Positions 1-8,707 of a stretch of 64,000 nucleotides of DNA are shown here, in pieces. Below the pieces are notes generated by a model. It worked only from the letters and a program-made list of their open reading frames with translations. It searched no databases and had not been told where the DNA came from. Positions within the stretch are counted from its first letter, which is position 1. Each line of letters opens with the position of its first letter. The position numbers and the translations under genes were made by a program. The stretch comes from Gallionella capsiferriformans ES-2 (GTDB lineage Bacteria; Pseudomonadota; Gammaproteobacteria; Burkholderiales; Gallionellaceae), in NCBI RefSeq assembly GCF_000145255.1, contig NC_014394.1, positions 930,001 to 994,000 on the forward strand, in the 5' to 3' direction.

Positions 1-2400
1 TTTACCTTGCTGCAAAAGGTCTTCGAGTCTATCCGCAAGGTAGGGGCAACGGGTAAGCACTTATCCAAAGGCGAGCGCTCATTACTGGATGCGTTCCAGT
101 CTGCTGCGGTGCGTAATGCGGATCGGAATATTGATGCCCTCGTGCCGATGTATGATTTTTATCCCTCCATCGAAAGCTTTATCGATACCAGCGCCAAGCG
201 CTCGATTGATGAAGCGCCCTCGAATCCATCGCTGGAAACCTACGACGTACTGCTGCTCAAGGCGCTGTTCCTGATTCGTTACATACCGGATATCGTTAAA
301 CCCAATGTTGATAATCTGGCAACGCTCTGTGTGGATCAGATTGATGCTGACAAGCTGGCGCTAAAACGCAAGATACAGGAAAGCCTGACTCGACTGGAAC
401 AGCAACGTCTGGTTAGTCGCAATGGCGACCTATGGTTTTTCCTGACCAACGAAGAGCGCGATGTCGCACGGGAAATCGGGCATGTCGATGTGTCTTCGGT
501 TGAAAAATCCCGTTTGCTGGGCGAGTTAATTTTTGAGGAAATTCTCGGTGGCATGACCAAAATTCGCCATCGCGATACCAAGGGCGATTATGAAATCAAC
601 CGTCTGTTGGATGGTGCGCCGTGGAAAAATGCCAGCCATCAGCTCTCTTTTGAAATTGTCACGCCGTTGAGCGATGACTACGAGTCATTGAGTGATGCCA
701 AGGCGATTTTGCGTAGCGCTGATCGTGCCCTGATCCGTATGGCAGAGAGTAACAGGCTCGATATTGAGCTGAACCTCTATCAGCAGATCGAAAAATATAT
801 CGACAGTCCTAAAGCCAGCTCAGCTGCTGCACCGCTCAAACGTATCCTCGCCGACCGTAAGGATGAAAACCGTGAGCGTAAAGCACGCTTGATCGAGCAG
901 CTCAGTACGGCACTGGTCAATGGTGACTGTTATGCGTTGGGTCAAAAGTTGCCGAGCAAGGCAGCAGCGCCTTCGACGCAAGTGGATGAGTTGGTTAACT
1001 ACCTCATCTCCAATACCTACACCAAACTGAAATATCTCAAGATACGCCAGCTTGATCCGATTGCCGAGATCAAGGCTGTCTTGATGGCTGACAGCATTGG
1101 TCAACATGCCTTGTCGTTAGGCGGGGAGGAGGGTAATCCGCTCGCGCTGAATGAAATGCGGGAATATCTACAGCTCAAAGCCTCCCAAAGTCGGGTGATG
1201 TTGTCGGATGTGGTTGATCGCTTCAGCGGCGCGCCGTGGGGATGGAAGCCGGAATGGGAAATCGTGCTGCTGATTGCTCGCCTGTTCATGGCGGGTGAAA
1301 TCAAACTTGTGTCTGACAACTCCGATCTCGAACCCGGTTCTGCCGTGGATGCACTCACCAAGTCGGTGCGCTTCAAGCAAGTCTCCATTCTCAAACGTAA
1401 AACTGCCGATGCAGTTCAGCTCAAACGCGCGCGTGAACTACATAAAGACCTGTTCTCCAAGCTGGGTCGTGATGACGAAGACGGGCTGGTTGCCGATTTC
1501 CGCGAAAGTCTGACTCAATGGCAATCCAAGCTGAAGGAATATTCTCACCTGTCCACCACCAGACATCACCCTGGCAAGGCGGTCATTGAGCAAAACGTGT
1601 TGAGCATCTCCAAACAACTGGCGATCCGCGACTCGTTTGAATTTGTCGAGGCCATACTGGCGAATAAGGATGAATGGCTGGATGCTGCCGATGATATTCA
1701 CGACCTGATCAGCTTCTATACGACGCAGATTGCAACCTGGCGCAGGATGCTTGACGCGTTGCAACGATTTGAACCCAATCGTCCTGCACTCCTTAAAGAG
1801 GTCGCGGCGGCGACTGCATTGCAACAATTGGAAGCTATACGCGACAACTCCATGCCTTACCAGCAAATCAATCAGATTGAGACCTTGATCCAATCGGTAG
1901 ATGCGGTGAATGTCAAACTCGTAGATGCCAAGCGTGAACACGCCTTGCTCTTGCTGGAAAAGAAAATTGCTGAGGTTGGAGGCGCATTGGATCAGGCGCA
2001 TGCACAGCCTGAATTGCGCAATCGTGCCTTGTCTTCGCTACAGAAAATAAAATTGGATATTGCGGCTCAATCCAGCATCCCTCAAATCCATTATTTGCAG
2101 GATCAATCCGGCAGTGCGCTGGATGGCGCGATGGATATGATTGCCGCCGCGCTGAGTGCAGTACCTAAAGCGCAACCGCTCGCCGTAAAGTCGCCGGGTG
2201 ATCATGCGACGGTTATCAATGTTGGCTCAGTCCCGATAACTCAGACCGTTACGCCGAAACCTGCCAGGGTCATTCGTGCAGCGGATTACTCCAGCAAGTC
2301 TTATCTTGAGACGGAAGACGAAGTGGATGACTATTTAGGTAAGCTCAAAGCCGAGCTGCTGGCGGCGATCAGGGCGGGGCAGCGGGCGCGGATACAGTAA
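1..2400 (+). CDS. brxC: BREX protein BrxC, C-terminal part (cut by window start)
   Basis: The frame is open from base 1 to a TAA at 2400, giving 799 residues with no start codon inside the window. BrxC is a large (about 1200 residue) P-loop ATPase of type 1 BREX; the Walker motifs of the N-terminal half lie outside the window. What is left is helical, charged and contains no domain I can name on its own. The identification rests on length, the style of the C-terminal region, and on pglX, pglZ and brxL following on the same strand. BrxC is thought to act with PglX and PglZ in marking host DNA and blocking phage replication; its exact biochemical role is unsettled. Confidence 0.8.
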   Translation, partial: FTLLQKVFESIRKVGATGKHLSKGERSLLDAFQSAAVRNADRNIDALVPMYDFYPSIESFIDTSAKRSIDEAPSNPSLETYDVLLLKALFLIRYIPDIVKPNVDNLATLCVDQIDADKLALKRKIQESLTRLEQQRLVSRNGDLWFFLTNEERDVAREIGHVDVSSVEKSRLLGELIFEEILGGMTKIRHRDTKGDYEINRLLDGAPWKNASHQLSFEIVTPLSDDYESLSDAKAILRSADRALIRMAESNRLDIELNLYQQIEKYIDSPKASSAAAPLKRILADRKDENRERKARLIEQLSTALVNGDCYALGQKLPSKAAAPSTQVDELVNYLISNTYTKLKYLKIRQLDPIAEIKAVLMADSIGQHALSLGGEEGNPLALNEMREYLQLKASQSRVMLSDVVDRFSGAPWGWKPEWEIVLLIARLFMAGEIKLVSDNSDLEPGSAVDALTKSVRFKQVSILKRKTADAVQLKRARELHKDLFSKLGRDDEDGLVADFRESLTQWQSKLKEYSHLSTTRHHPGKAVIEQNVLSISKQLAIRDSFEFVEAILANKDEWLDAADDIHDLISFYTTQIATWRRMLDALQRFEPNRPALLKEVAAATALQQLEAIRDNSMPYQQINQIETLIQSVDAVNVKLVDAKREHALLLLEKKIAEVGGALDQAHAQPELRNRALSSLQKIKLDIAAQSSIPQIHYLQDQSGSALDGAMDMIAAALSAVPKAQPLAVKSPGDHATVINVGSVPITQTVTPKPARVIRAADYSSKSYLETEDEVDDYLGKLKAELLAAIRAGQRARIQ

Positions 2401-2470
2401 ACGTTCAACACTTGGAGTATTGAGTTTCAAGGGGTATGATTCTGCATGAAACGTTAATTAAAATACAGCC

Positions 2471-3097
2471 ATGACCCTGTCGCAATCTTCGTCGAGTAAA
2501 TCAACCTCTCTTGTCCAGCATGTTCGTGCCGGTAAGGTTTATCGCCGCGAGGATCTTGTACCCTATTCGACGAGTGTTGATCGTGAGCTTCAGCAACTGG
2601 TTGCCCAGGGCCTGTTGCAGAAGCTGGCTCAAGGTATGTATTACAAGCCCAAGAAAAACGTGTTCGGTGAAGTGCCACCCAACGAGAGTGATTTGCTTGC
2701 GGTTTTTTTAAAAGATAAAAATTTCCTCAGCTTCAATCCCAGTGTATATAACTCACTGCGTCTGGGGACAACCCAGCTTTACAACAAAAATATCGTTTAC
2801 AACCACAAGCGCCACGGCATGTTCAAGCTGGATCAGCGCGAATACGATTTTCGCCTGAAACACAATTTCCCTAAGCCCAGCCAAGTGACGACTGAATATC
2901 TGCTGGTTGATATGCTGAATAATCTGTCTGATTTGGCAGAGGATGAAGATGAGGTGCTTGAGCGGGCGAAAAAGAAGCTCAATCAGTTTGATGCCAAGAA
3001 GTTGAATAAAGCGCTGGTTGATTTTGGATCAGTCGCGACCAAGCGGTTGGTCAATGCATGGTTGTCGCAAGGCTTAAGCAAGCCGGGAGTCCTTTAA
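2471..3097 (+). CDS. AbiEi-like antitoxin / DUF6088-type regulator
   Basis: A 208-residue protein with an N-terminal winged-helix-like part (about residues 15-60, containing a R-x-D-L segment and a G-x-Y-x-K turn) typical of AbiEi/DUF6088 antitoxins, then a C-terminal region ending in a charged helix. It is followed without any gap by the nucleotidyltransferase-like gene at 3098, the usual antitoxin-toxin order of AbiE systems. In known AbiE pairs the first protein represses the operon and counteracts the second. The pair sits between brxC and pglX, so it is inserted in the BREX operon and may be transcribed with it. The start at 2471 has only a weak ribosome site. Confidence 0.7.
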   Translation: MTLSQSSSSKSTSLVQHVRAGKVYRREDLVPYSTSVDRELQQLVAQGLLQKLAQGMYYKPKKNVFGEVPPNESDLLAVFLKDKNFLSFNPSVYNSLRLGTTQLYNKNIVYNHKRHGMFKLDQREYDFRLKHNFPKPSQVTTEYLLVDMLNNLSDLAEDEDEVLERAKKKLNQFDAKKLNKALVDFGSVATKRLVNAWLSQGLSKPGVL

Positions 3098-4051
3098 ATG
3101 AGCGGAACCAATATATTTTTACACCGCCACAAAGATTTCCCCACGCTTATTGCACAACTCGCACGATCACTGCAAATCTCACCCTATCTGGTTGAAAAAG
3201 ATTATTGGCTGATGCATAGCCTGTGGGCATTGCAGCAGCAGGGCTGGAAATTTGAACTTAAGGGTGGAACGTCGCTTTCCAAGGCTTACGGCATTATTGA
3301 CCGGTTTTCTGAGGACATCGACATACGCTTTGAGCCACTCGGCGAGCTGGATCTCAAAACAGGTAAAAATCACGACAAACCGGCACACATTGCCGCACGC
3401 AAAGATTTTTTCGATAGTCTGGCAAAACAGATTGCGATACCCGATCTGATCGAGGTGAAGCGTGATGCCGACTATGATGATGACAAATTTCGTAATGGCG
3501 GCATCATTCTTGACTACCCATCGGTGATCGATCAGCTGTCTGGCGTGAAAGAAGGCATCCTGCTGGAAGTGGGTTTTGATGTCACTGCGCCGAACGCACC
3601 ACGCACCATTAGCTCATGGGCATTGGATGCCGCCTTAAAGGCAAAAGTGGATGTGATCGACAATCGGGCAGTGGATGTTGCCTGCTACAGTCCCGCCTAT
3701 ACCTTTGTGGAAAAACTGCAAACCGTATCGACCAAGTTCCGCAAGCAACAGGAAGCCTCAACCTTCCCCAAGAACTTCCTGCGGCATTATTACGACATCT
3801 ACCGCTTGCTGGGGATCGCGGAAGTGCTGGCTTTCATCGGAACGCCTGAATATATTACACACAAGCAAGCTCGTTTCCCCAAAGCCGATAATCAGCATAT
3901 CGCCAGTAACGAAGCCTTTCTGCTGTCCGATCCAAAAGTGCGCAGTCTGTATGACGCCAAGTATCGCGAAACCGCCGCACTGTATTACACCGGGCAAATC
4001 CCGTTTGGCGACATTCTTGCTCGTATCCATCAGCATATCGAACAACTATAA
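3098..4051 (+). CDS. AbiEii/AbiGii-family nucleotidyltransferase toxin
   Basis: A 317-residue protein with the signature of the DUF1814/AbiEii nucleotidyltransferases: a K-G-G-T-S-L-S-K motif at about residues 55-62 and, ten residues later, S-E-D-I-D-I (71-76) with the two metal-binding aspartates. Members of this family transfer nucleotides to RNA (tRNA for some MenT/AbiEii toxins) and stop growth, often aborting phage infection; the target here is unknown. The start codon directly follows the stop of the AbiEi-like gene, and pglX begins 6 bases after its stop, so it looks fully embedded in the BREX operon. The motif residues are intact, so I expect it to be active. Confidence 0.8.
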   Translation: MSGTNIFLHRHKDFPTLIAQLARSLQISPYLVEKDYWLMHSLWALQQQGWKFELKGGTSLSKAYGIIDRFSEDIDIRFEPLGELDLKTGKNHDKPAHIAARKDFFDSLAKQIAIPDLIEVKRDADYDDDKFRNGGIILDYPSVIDQLSGVKEGILLEVGFDVTAPNAPRTISSWALDAALKAKVDVIDNRAVDVACYSPAYTFVEKLQTVSTKFRKQQEASTFPKNFLRHYYDIYRLLGIAEVLAFIGTPEYITHKQARFPKADNQHIASNEAFLLSDPKVRSLYDAKYRETAALYYTGQIPFGDILARIHQHIEQL

Positions 4052-4056
4052 AAACA

Positions 4057-7000
4057 ATGAACAAATCCAAACTCAAATCCTACGCTCCGCAAGCACGCCG
4101 TGATTTCATTGCAGCGGTAACAGCTCGCGCCAATTTGCTTGGCTTGTCTGATTCTGGCGGTAAGCTTGAGGTGGCAATCGGTGAGAGAAAAGGGGATATC
4201 GCCATCATTGCCGGTCAGGAATGGCCTGCCAAGGTATATGAACTCCGCGAACGGCTGATCAAGCGTATGACAACCGAGGGTTTCAGCCATACCGTTGATG
4301 CGATTGCCTACACCTGGTTTAACCGTTTTGCTGCGCTGCGTTACATGGAAATTCACGACTATCTGGATCACGGCTACCGTGCGCTATCCAATCGTGAAGG
4401 CGGCATGCCGGAAATCCTGAATCATGCGACCGAACTGGATCTGCCGGGCTTGAATAAAGACAGGGCGGTTGAGCTTAAACTCGCTGGTGACAAGGACGGT
4501 GAACTCTACAAGATGCTGCTGGTCGCTCAGTGCAACACGCTTTCCCGCTCCATGCCTTTCCTGTTTGAGCATATAGACGATGAAACCGAACTGCTGTTGC
4601 CGGACAATCTGTTGCGCACCGATTCTGTCATCGCCAAGTTAGTCGCAGCTATTCCTGAAGAAGACTGGCAGGAGGTAGAGATCATCGGCTGGCTGTACCA
4701 GTTTTACATCAGTGAGAAGAAGGATGAAGTGATCGGCAAAGTGGTTAAGAGCGAGGATATTCCCGCTGCCACCCAGCTTTTTACCCCAAACTGGATTGTT
4801 AAATATCTGGTGCAAAACAGCGTCGGTCGCCTGTGGTTGATGGCGAATCCTGCTTCAACGCTAAAAAGTGAATGGGCTTATTACATCGAACCTGCTGAGC
4901 AGACGCCGGAAGTTCAGGCTCAGTTGGATGCCTTGATTCAGACCCGCATGATTGAAGACGGCGGCAGCCTGAGTCCTGAAACTATTAAGATGCTCGACCC
5001 CGCTTGCGGCTCTGGTCATATTTTGGTGGAAGCCTACGAGGTGCTGAAGGGCATCTATTTGGAACGCGGCTACCGCTTACGCGATATACCCCGTCTGATT
5101 CTGGAAAAGAACCTTTTTGGTCTTGATATCGATGACCGTGCCGCGCAACTGGCTGGATTTGCTTTGCTGATGAAGGCTCGCGCCGATGATCGCCGTCTGT
5201 TCGATAATCCACCAACTCTCAACGTGCTGGCTTTGCAGGAGAGCAAGGGGCTGGATGCAGTGCAGCTTTCCGCTGCGTTAGTGGGTAGTGGACAGTGGGC
5301 AGTGGGCAGCAAGCAACAACTAAGCACGGATGTTTGTTCACTGATCACTGTTTTTGAATATGCCAAAACCTTTGGCTCGTTGATTCAGATTCCGCCGTCG
5401 CTGAATATGAAACTGGCGACGATGGCGGAGAGTTTGCAGCAGGCTATCAAGAGCGGCGATCTTCTTTCCGAGTCGGCAGCGCAACAATTGTTGCCGCTGG
5501 TTGAGCAGGCGAAAGTGTTGGGGATGCAGTTTGATGCGGTGGTGGCGAATCCGCCGTACATGGGTGGTAAGGGGATGAACCCAGTATTGAAGGATTACGC
5601 AAAGGCGACATTCCCGGATAGCAAGTCCGACCTGTTCGCCATGTTTATCGAGCGAGGCTTTGGTTGGTGCAAGCCTACCGGCTTCAACAGCATGGTCACG
5701 ATGCAGAGCTGGATGTTCCTGTCGTCTTACGAGGCGATGCGGGAAAAGTTGCTGACAGATCGCACTATTATGACGATGGCGCATCTTGGCGCACGGGCAT
5801 TCAGCGAGATTTCCGGCGAAGTCGTGCAGACGACAGCGTTCATTCTCCAAGGCAAGCATTTTAGTGGCTTTAAGCCTGTGTTTTTCCGACTTGTGGATGG
5901 CTTGGAAGCTGAGAAGGAAGCCACGCTATTGGCGGGACTTAACCGCCATGATCTGACTATTCAGGATGCTTTCAAGAAAATTCCGGGTAGTCCAGTGGCT
6001 TATTGGGTAGGAAAAAAAATAATTGATGCTTTTTCGAAAAATCAATTGATTGGATCGAGGGCAAAAAAAGGGATTACAACTGGTGACAATGAAAAATTTC
6101 TAAGATATTGGTTTGAGGTTTCTATTGAAAAGCTATCAATGCTTGGAGGCAATAAATGGTTTCCTTCTCAAAAAGGGGGGGAGTTCAAGAAGTGGTATGG
6201 AAACCTTGAATTTATAATTAACTGGGGAAATAGTGGGTTCGAGATCAAAAATTTCAAAACTTCATCTGGCGCACTCCGCTCTGTTATTCGTAATGAAAGT
6301 TACTACTTTTTGGAGGGGGTGAGTTGGACGGACGTATCAACTGGAAAAATTAGTGCTCGATACGTTCCAGATGGTTTCTTGTTTAATGCGTCAGGCCCGA
6401 CGGTTTTTTCCGAAAATCCGATGTTGTTTCTTGCAAATTTGAACAACGTTGTAACTTACAAAAATACTGAATTCATCTGCCCCACTATCCACTTCGAAGT
6501 TGGACAGATACAAAGATTACCCTTTACTAATATTGATGACACCTCGCATGTCAATGATCTTGTCAGGATGGCAAGACAAGACTGGAACGCGTCTGAGTAT
6601 TCTTGGGAATTTGAAGAATCACCATTGGCAGCGAAAAGAGGAAATACGTTAAAGAAAACGTGGGATCAATGGCAAATAGCTTGTGTGGAAAGAGTCTTGA
6701 AAACCAAAGCCCTTGAAGAATTAAACAATCGCCTCTTCATCACTGCCTATGGCCTACAAGACGAACTCTCCCCCGAAGTACCCGAAGAACAGATCACTCT
6801 CACCCGCGCCGACCGCGAAAAAGACAGCCAACGCCTGATCTCCTATGTCATCGGCTGCATAATGGGCCGTTACAGTCTGGACGAGCCTGGTCTGATTTAT
6901 GCGCATGCCGGTAATATCGGCTTCGATGCCACCCGCTGTCAGACTTTCCCCGCAGACGCAGACGGCATTGTGCCGCTTACCGACGAGTTCTGGTTTGAGG

Positions 7001-7569
7001 ATGATGCCGCTAACCGCATCCGCGAATTCCTGCTGGCCGTGTGGGGAGCTGAAACACTGAACGAGAATATGGCTTGGCTGGCGGAAAGCCTCGGCATGAA
7101 GGGCAACGAAACATCGGAAGAAACTATTCGCCGTTATCTCGCGTCCAGCTTTTTCAAGAATCACCTGCAAACCTACAAGAAACGCCCGATCTACTGGCTG
7201 TTCTCCAGCGGAAAACAGGGTGCATTTCAGGCACTGGTTTATCTACACCGTTACCACGAAGGCACCCTTGCCCGGATGCGCGCCGAATATGTCGTGCCGC
7301 TGACCAGTAAGATCCAGTCTCGTATCGAGATGCTGATCAAGGATGCCGAAGTCGCAACCGTTACCTCAGTCCGCAACAAGATCAACAAGGAAGTCGAAGT
7401 GCTGCGCAAGAAACATGTCGAGCTGCTCGCCTATGACGAAAAACTCCGCCACTATGCCGATATGCGTATCCAGCTCGATCTTGATGACGGCGTGAAGGTG
7501 AATTACGGTAAGTTTGGCGATCTGCTTGCAGAAGTGAAAGCGGTGACAGGTGGGAGTGGAGATGAGTGA
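4057..7569 (+). CDS. pglX: BREX adenine-specific DNA methyltransferase PglX (BrxX)
   Basis: A 1170-residue N6-adenine methyltransferase. The SAM-binding motif I D-P-A-C-G-S-G-H starts near residue 314 and the catalytic motif N-P-P-Y is near residue 498. In type 1 BREX it methylates one adenine in a non-palindromic site on host DNA, which marks self. Residues about 645-888 (bases 5990-6720), where the target recognition part should lie, are visibly more AT-rich than the rest. Around residues 410-430 there is an odd in-frame stretch encoded by heptamer repeats (5286-5309). The gene has the usual length for the family (about 1200). The next gene starts inside its stop region (ATGAGTGA). Confidence 0.93.
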   Translation: MNKSKLKSYAPQARRDFIAAVTARANLLGLSDSGGKLEVAIGERKGDIAIIAGQEWPAKVYELRERLIKRMTTEGFSHTVDAIAYTWFNRFAALRYMEIHDYLDHGYRALSNREGGMPEILNHATELDLPGLNKDRAVELKLAGDKDGELYKMLLVAQCNTLSRSMPFLFEHIDDETELLLPDNLLRTDSVIAKLVAAIPEEDWQEVEIIGWLYQFYISEKKDEVIGKVVKSEDIPAATQLFTPNWIVKYLVQNSVGRLWLMANPASTLKSEWAYYIEPAEQTPEVQAQLDALIQTRMIEDGGSLSPETIKMLDPACGSGHILVEAYEVLKGIYLERGYRLRDIPRLILEKNLFGLDIDDRAAQLAGFALLMKARADDRRLFDNPPTLNVLALQESKGLDAVQLSAALVGSGQWAVGSKQQLSTDVCSLITVFEYAKTFGSLIQIPPSLNMKLATMAESLQQAIKSGDLLSESAAQQLLPLVEQAKVLGMQFDAVVANPPYMGGKGMNPVLKDYAKATFPDSKSDLFAMFIERGFGWCKPTGFNSMVTMQSWMFLSSYEAMREKLLTDRTIMTMAHLGARAFSEISGEVVQTTAFILQGKHFSGFKPVFFRLVDGLEAEKEATLLAGLNRHDLTIQDAFKKIPGSPVAYWVGKKIIDAFSKNQLIGSRAKKGITTGDNEKFLRYWFEVSIEKLSMLGGNKWFPSQKGGEFKKWYGNLEFIINWGNSGFEIKNFKTSSGALRSVIRNESYYFLEGVSWTDVSTGKISARYVPDGFLFNASGPTVFSENPMLFLANLNNVVTYKNTEFICPTIHFEVGQIQRLPFTNIDDTSHVNDLVRMARQDWNASEYSWEFEESPLAAKRGNTLKKTWDQWQIACVERVLKTKALEELNNRLFITAYGLQDELSPEVPEEQITLTRADREKDSQRLISYVIGCIMGRYSLDEPGLIYAHAGNIGFDATRCQTFPADADGIVPLTDEFWFEDDAANRIREFLLAVWGAETLNENMAWLAESLGMKGNETSEETIRRYLASSFFKNHLQTYKKRPIYWLFSSGKQGAFQALVYLHRYHEGTLARMRAEYVVPLTSKIQSRIEMLIKDAEVATVTSVRNKINKEVEVLRKKHVELLAYDEKLRHYADMRIQLDLDDGVKVNYGKFGDLLAEVKAVTGGSGDE
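5286..5309 (+). repeat. Heptamer tandem repeat inside pglX
   Basis: Two perfect copies of CAGTGGG (5293-5306) preceded by a degenerate copy TAGTGGA (5286-5292) and followed by a partial one (CAG). It encodes a G-S-G-Q-W-A-V-G-S-like peptide between the two catalytic motifs of PglX, where no conserved element is expected. A copy-number change of one unit would shift the frame. Confidence 0.75.
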
Positions 7570-8707
7570 CTCCACCATGACACACCCTCTGGCGCTGCCG
7601 CCCGATGTGCTGGCCGACTACCAGGACTGGCTCAAGACCATCAAGCAGAGAATCCATGCGACACGGATGAAAGTCGCGTTGGCCGCCAATGGGGAGTTGA
7701 TTTCCCTCTACTACGAAATTGGGGCACAAATTGTTGATCGGGAGTCTCATGCCCAGTGGGGCAGCGGATTCATCGACGCCTTCAGTCACGACTTGAGACA
7801 AGCCTTCCCGGAGGTCGGCGGCTTTTCATCCAAGAACCTGCGGTATTGCCGGGCTTTCTTTCGCTTTTACTGCGATCCTGCAATTTGGCAACAGGCTGTT
7901 GCCAAATTACGCGATGCCGTGTGGGCAGGCGCTGAAACGGAATTATCTGCGTTGCTGTCAAACATCCCTTGGGGACACAACATCCAGATTTTCACTAAAT
8001 GCGGCAGCGTGACCGAAGCCCGCTTTTACATCGAGCAAACCCTAGAGCAAGGCTGGAGCCGCGATGTGCTGGCGCTGCAACTCAAGTCAAACTTGTATGC
8101 CCGCGCAGGCAAAGCGGTGACCAACTTTTCCCGCACCTTGCCATTGCCACAGTCTGACCTGGCTCAGCAAACCCTCAAAGATCCTTACACCTTCGATTTT
8201 ATGGCGATGACGGCGCCTTTCAACGAGCGGGATGTAGAGCGCCAGCTCACACAGCACATCACCCAGTTTTTGCTGGAATTGGGTAAAGGCTTTGCCTTCA
8301 TTGGCCGACAGTACCAGCTGGAAGTGGCGGGTAACGATTACTACATCGACCTGTTGTTCTACCACGTCACGCTGAAATGCTACGTGGTTGTGGAGCTCAA
8401 AAACCGCAAATTTATCCCCGAGTACGCAGGCAAACTTAATTTTTACCTGTCCGCCGTGGATAGCCTGCTCAAACGCAGCGATGACCAGCCCACCATCGGA
8501 CTGCTGCTGTGCCGCGACAAAAACAACGTCGAGGTGGAATTTGCGCTGCGCGATATGAACAAACCGATGGGCGTGAGCGAATACACCCTGGTGGAAGCCT
8601 TGCCTGACAACCTGAAGGGTGCATTGCCCACAGTGGAGGAAATCGAGAATGACTTGCAGCAATTGCAAGAAGTGGAAGGCGGCAATAGCAACGGTGGCCG
8701 TCAATGA
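7562..8707 (+). CDS. DUF1016 (YhcG-type) PD-(D/E)XK nuclease family protein
   Basis: A 381-residue protein with the two-domain layout of the DUF1016/YhcG family: an N-terminal helical domain (about residues 15-160, containing the Y-Y-E-I-G segment and G-F-S-S-K-N-L-R-Y) and a C-terminal nuclease-like domain with Y-Y-I-D-L-L-F near residue 260 and V-V-V-E-L-K near 275, a PD-(D/E)XK core. Family members are predicted DNA nucleases, common in restriction and defence loci; a role is not established here. I chose ATG 7562, which overlaps the pglX stop and has a GGGAGTGGAG sequence just upstream. The next gene overlaps by 4 bases. Confidence 0.85.
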   Translation: MSDSTMTHPLALPPDVLADYQDWLKTIKQRIHATRMKVALAANGELISLYYEIGAQIVDRESHAQWGSGFIDAFSHDLRQAFPEVGGFSSKNLRYCRAFFRFYCDPAIWQQAVAKLRDAVWAGAETELSALLSNIPWGHNIQIFTKCGSVTEARFYIEQTLEQGWSRDVLALQLKSNLYARAGKAVTNFSRTLPLPQSDLAQQTLKDPYTFDFMAMTAPFNERDVERQLTQHITQFLLELGKGFAFIGRQYQLEVAGNDYYIDLLFYHVTLKCYVVVELKNRKFIPEYAGKLNFYLSAVDSLLKRSDDQPTIGLLLCRDKNNVEVEFALRDMNKPMGVSEYTLVEALPDNLKGALPTVEEIENDLQQLQEVEGGNSNGGRQ

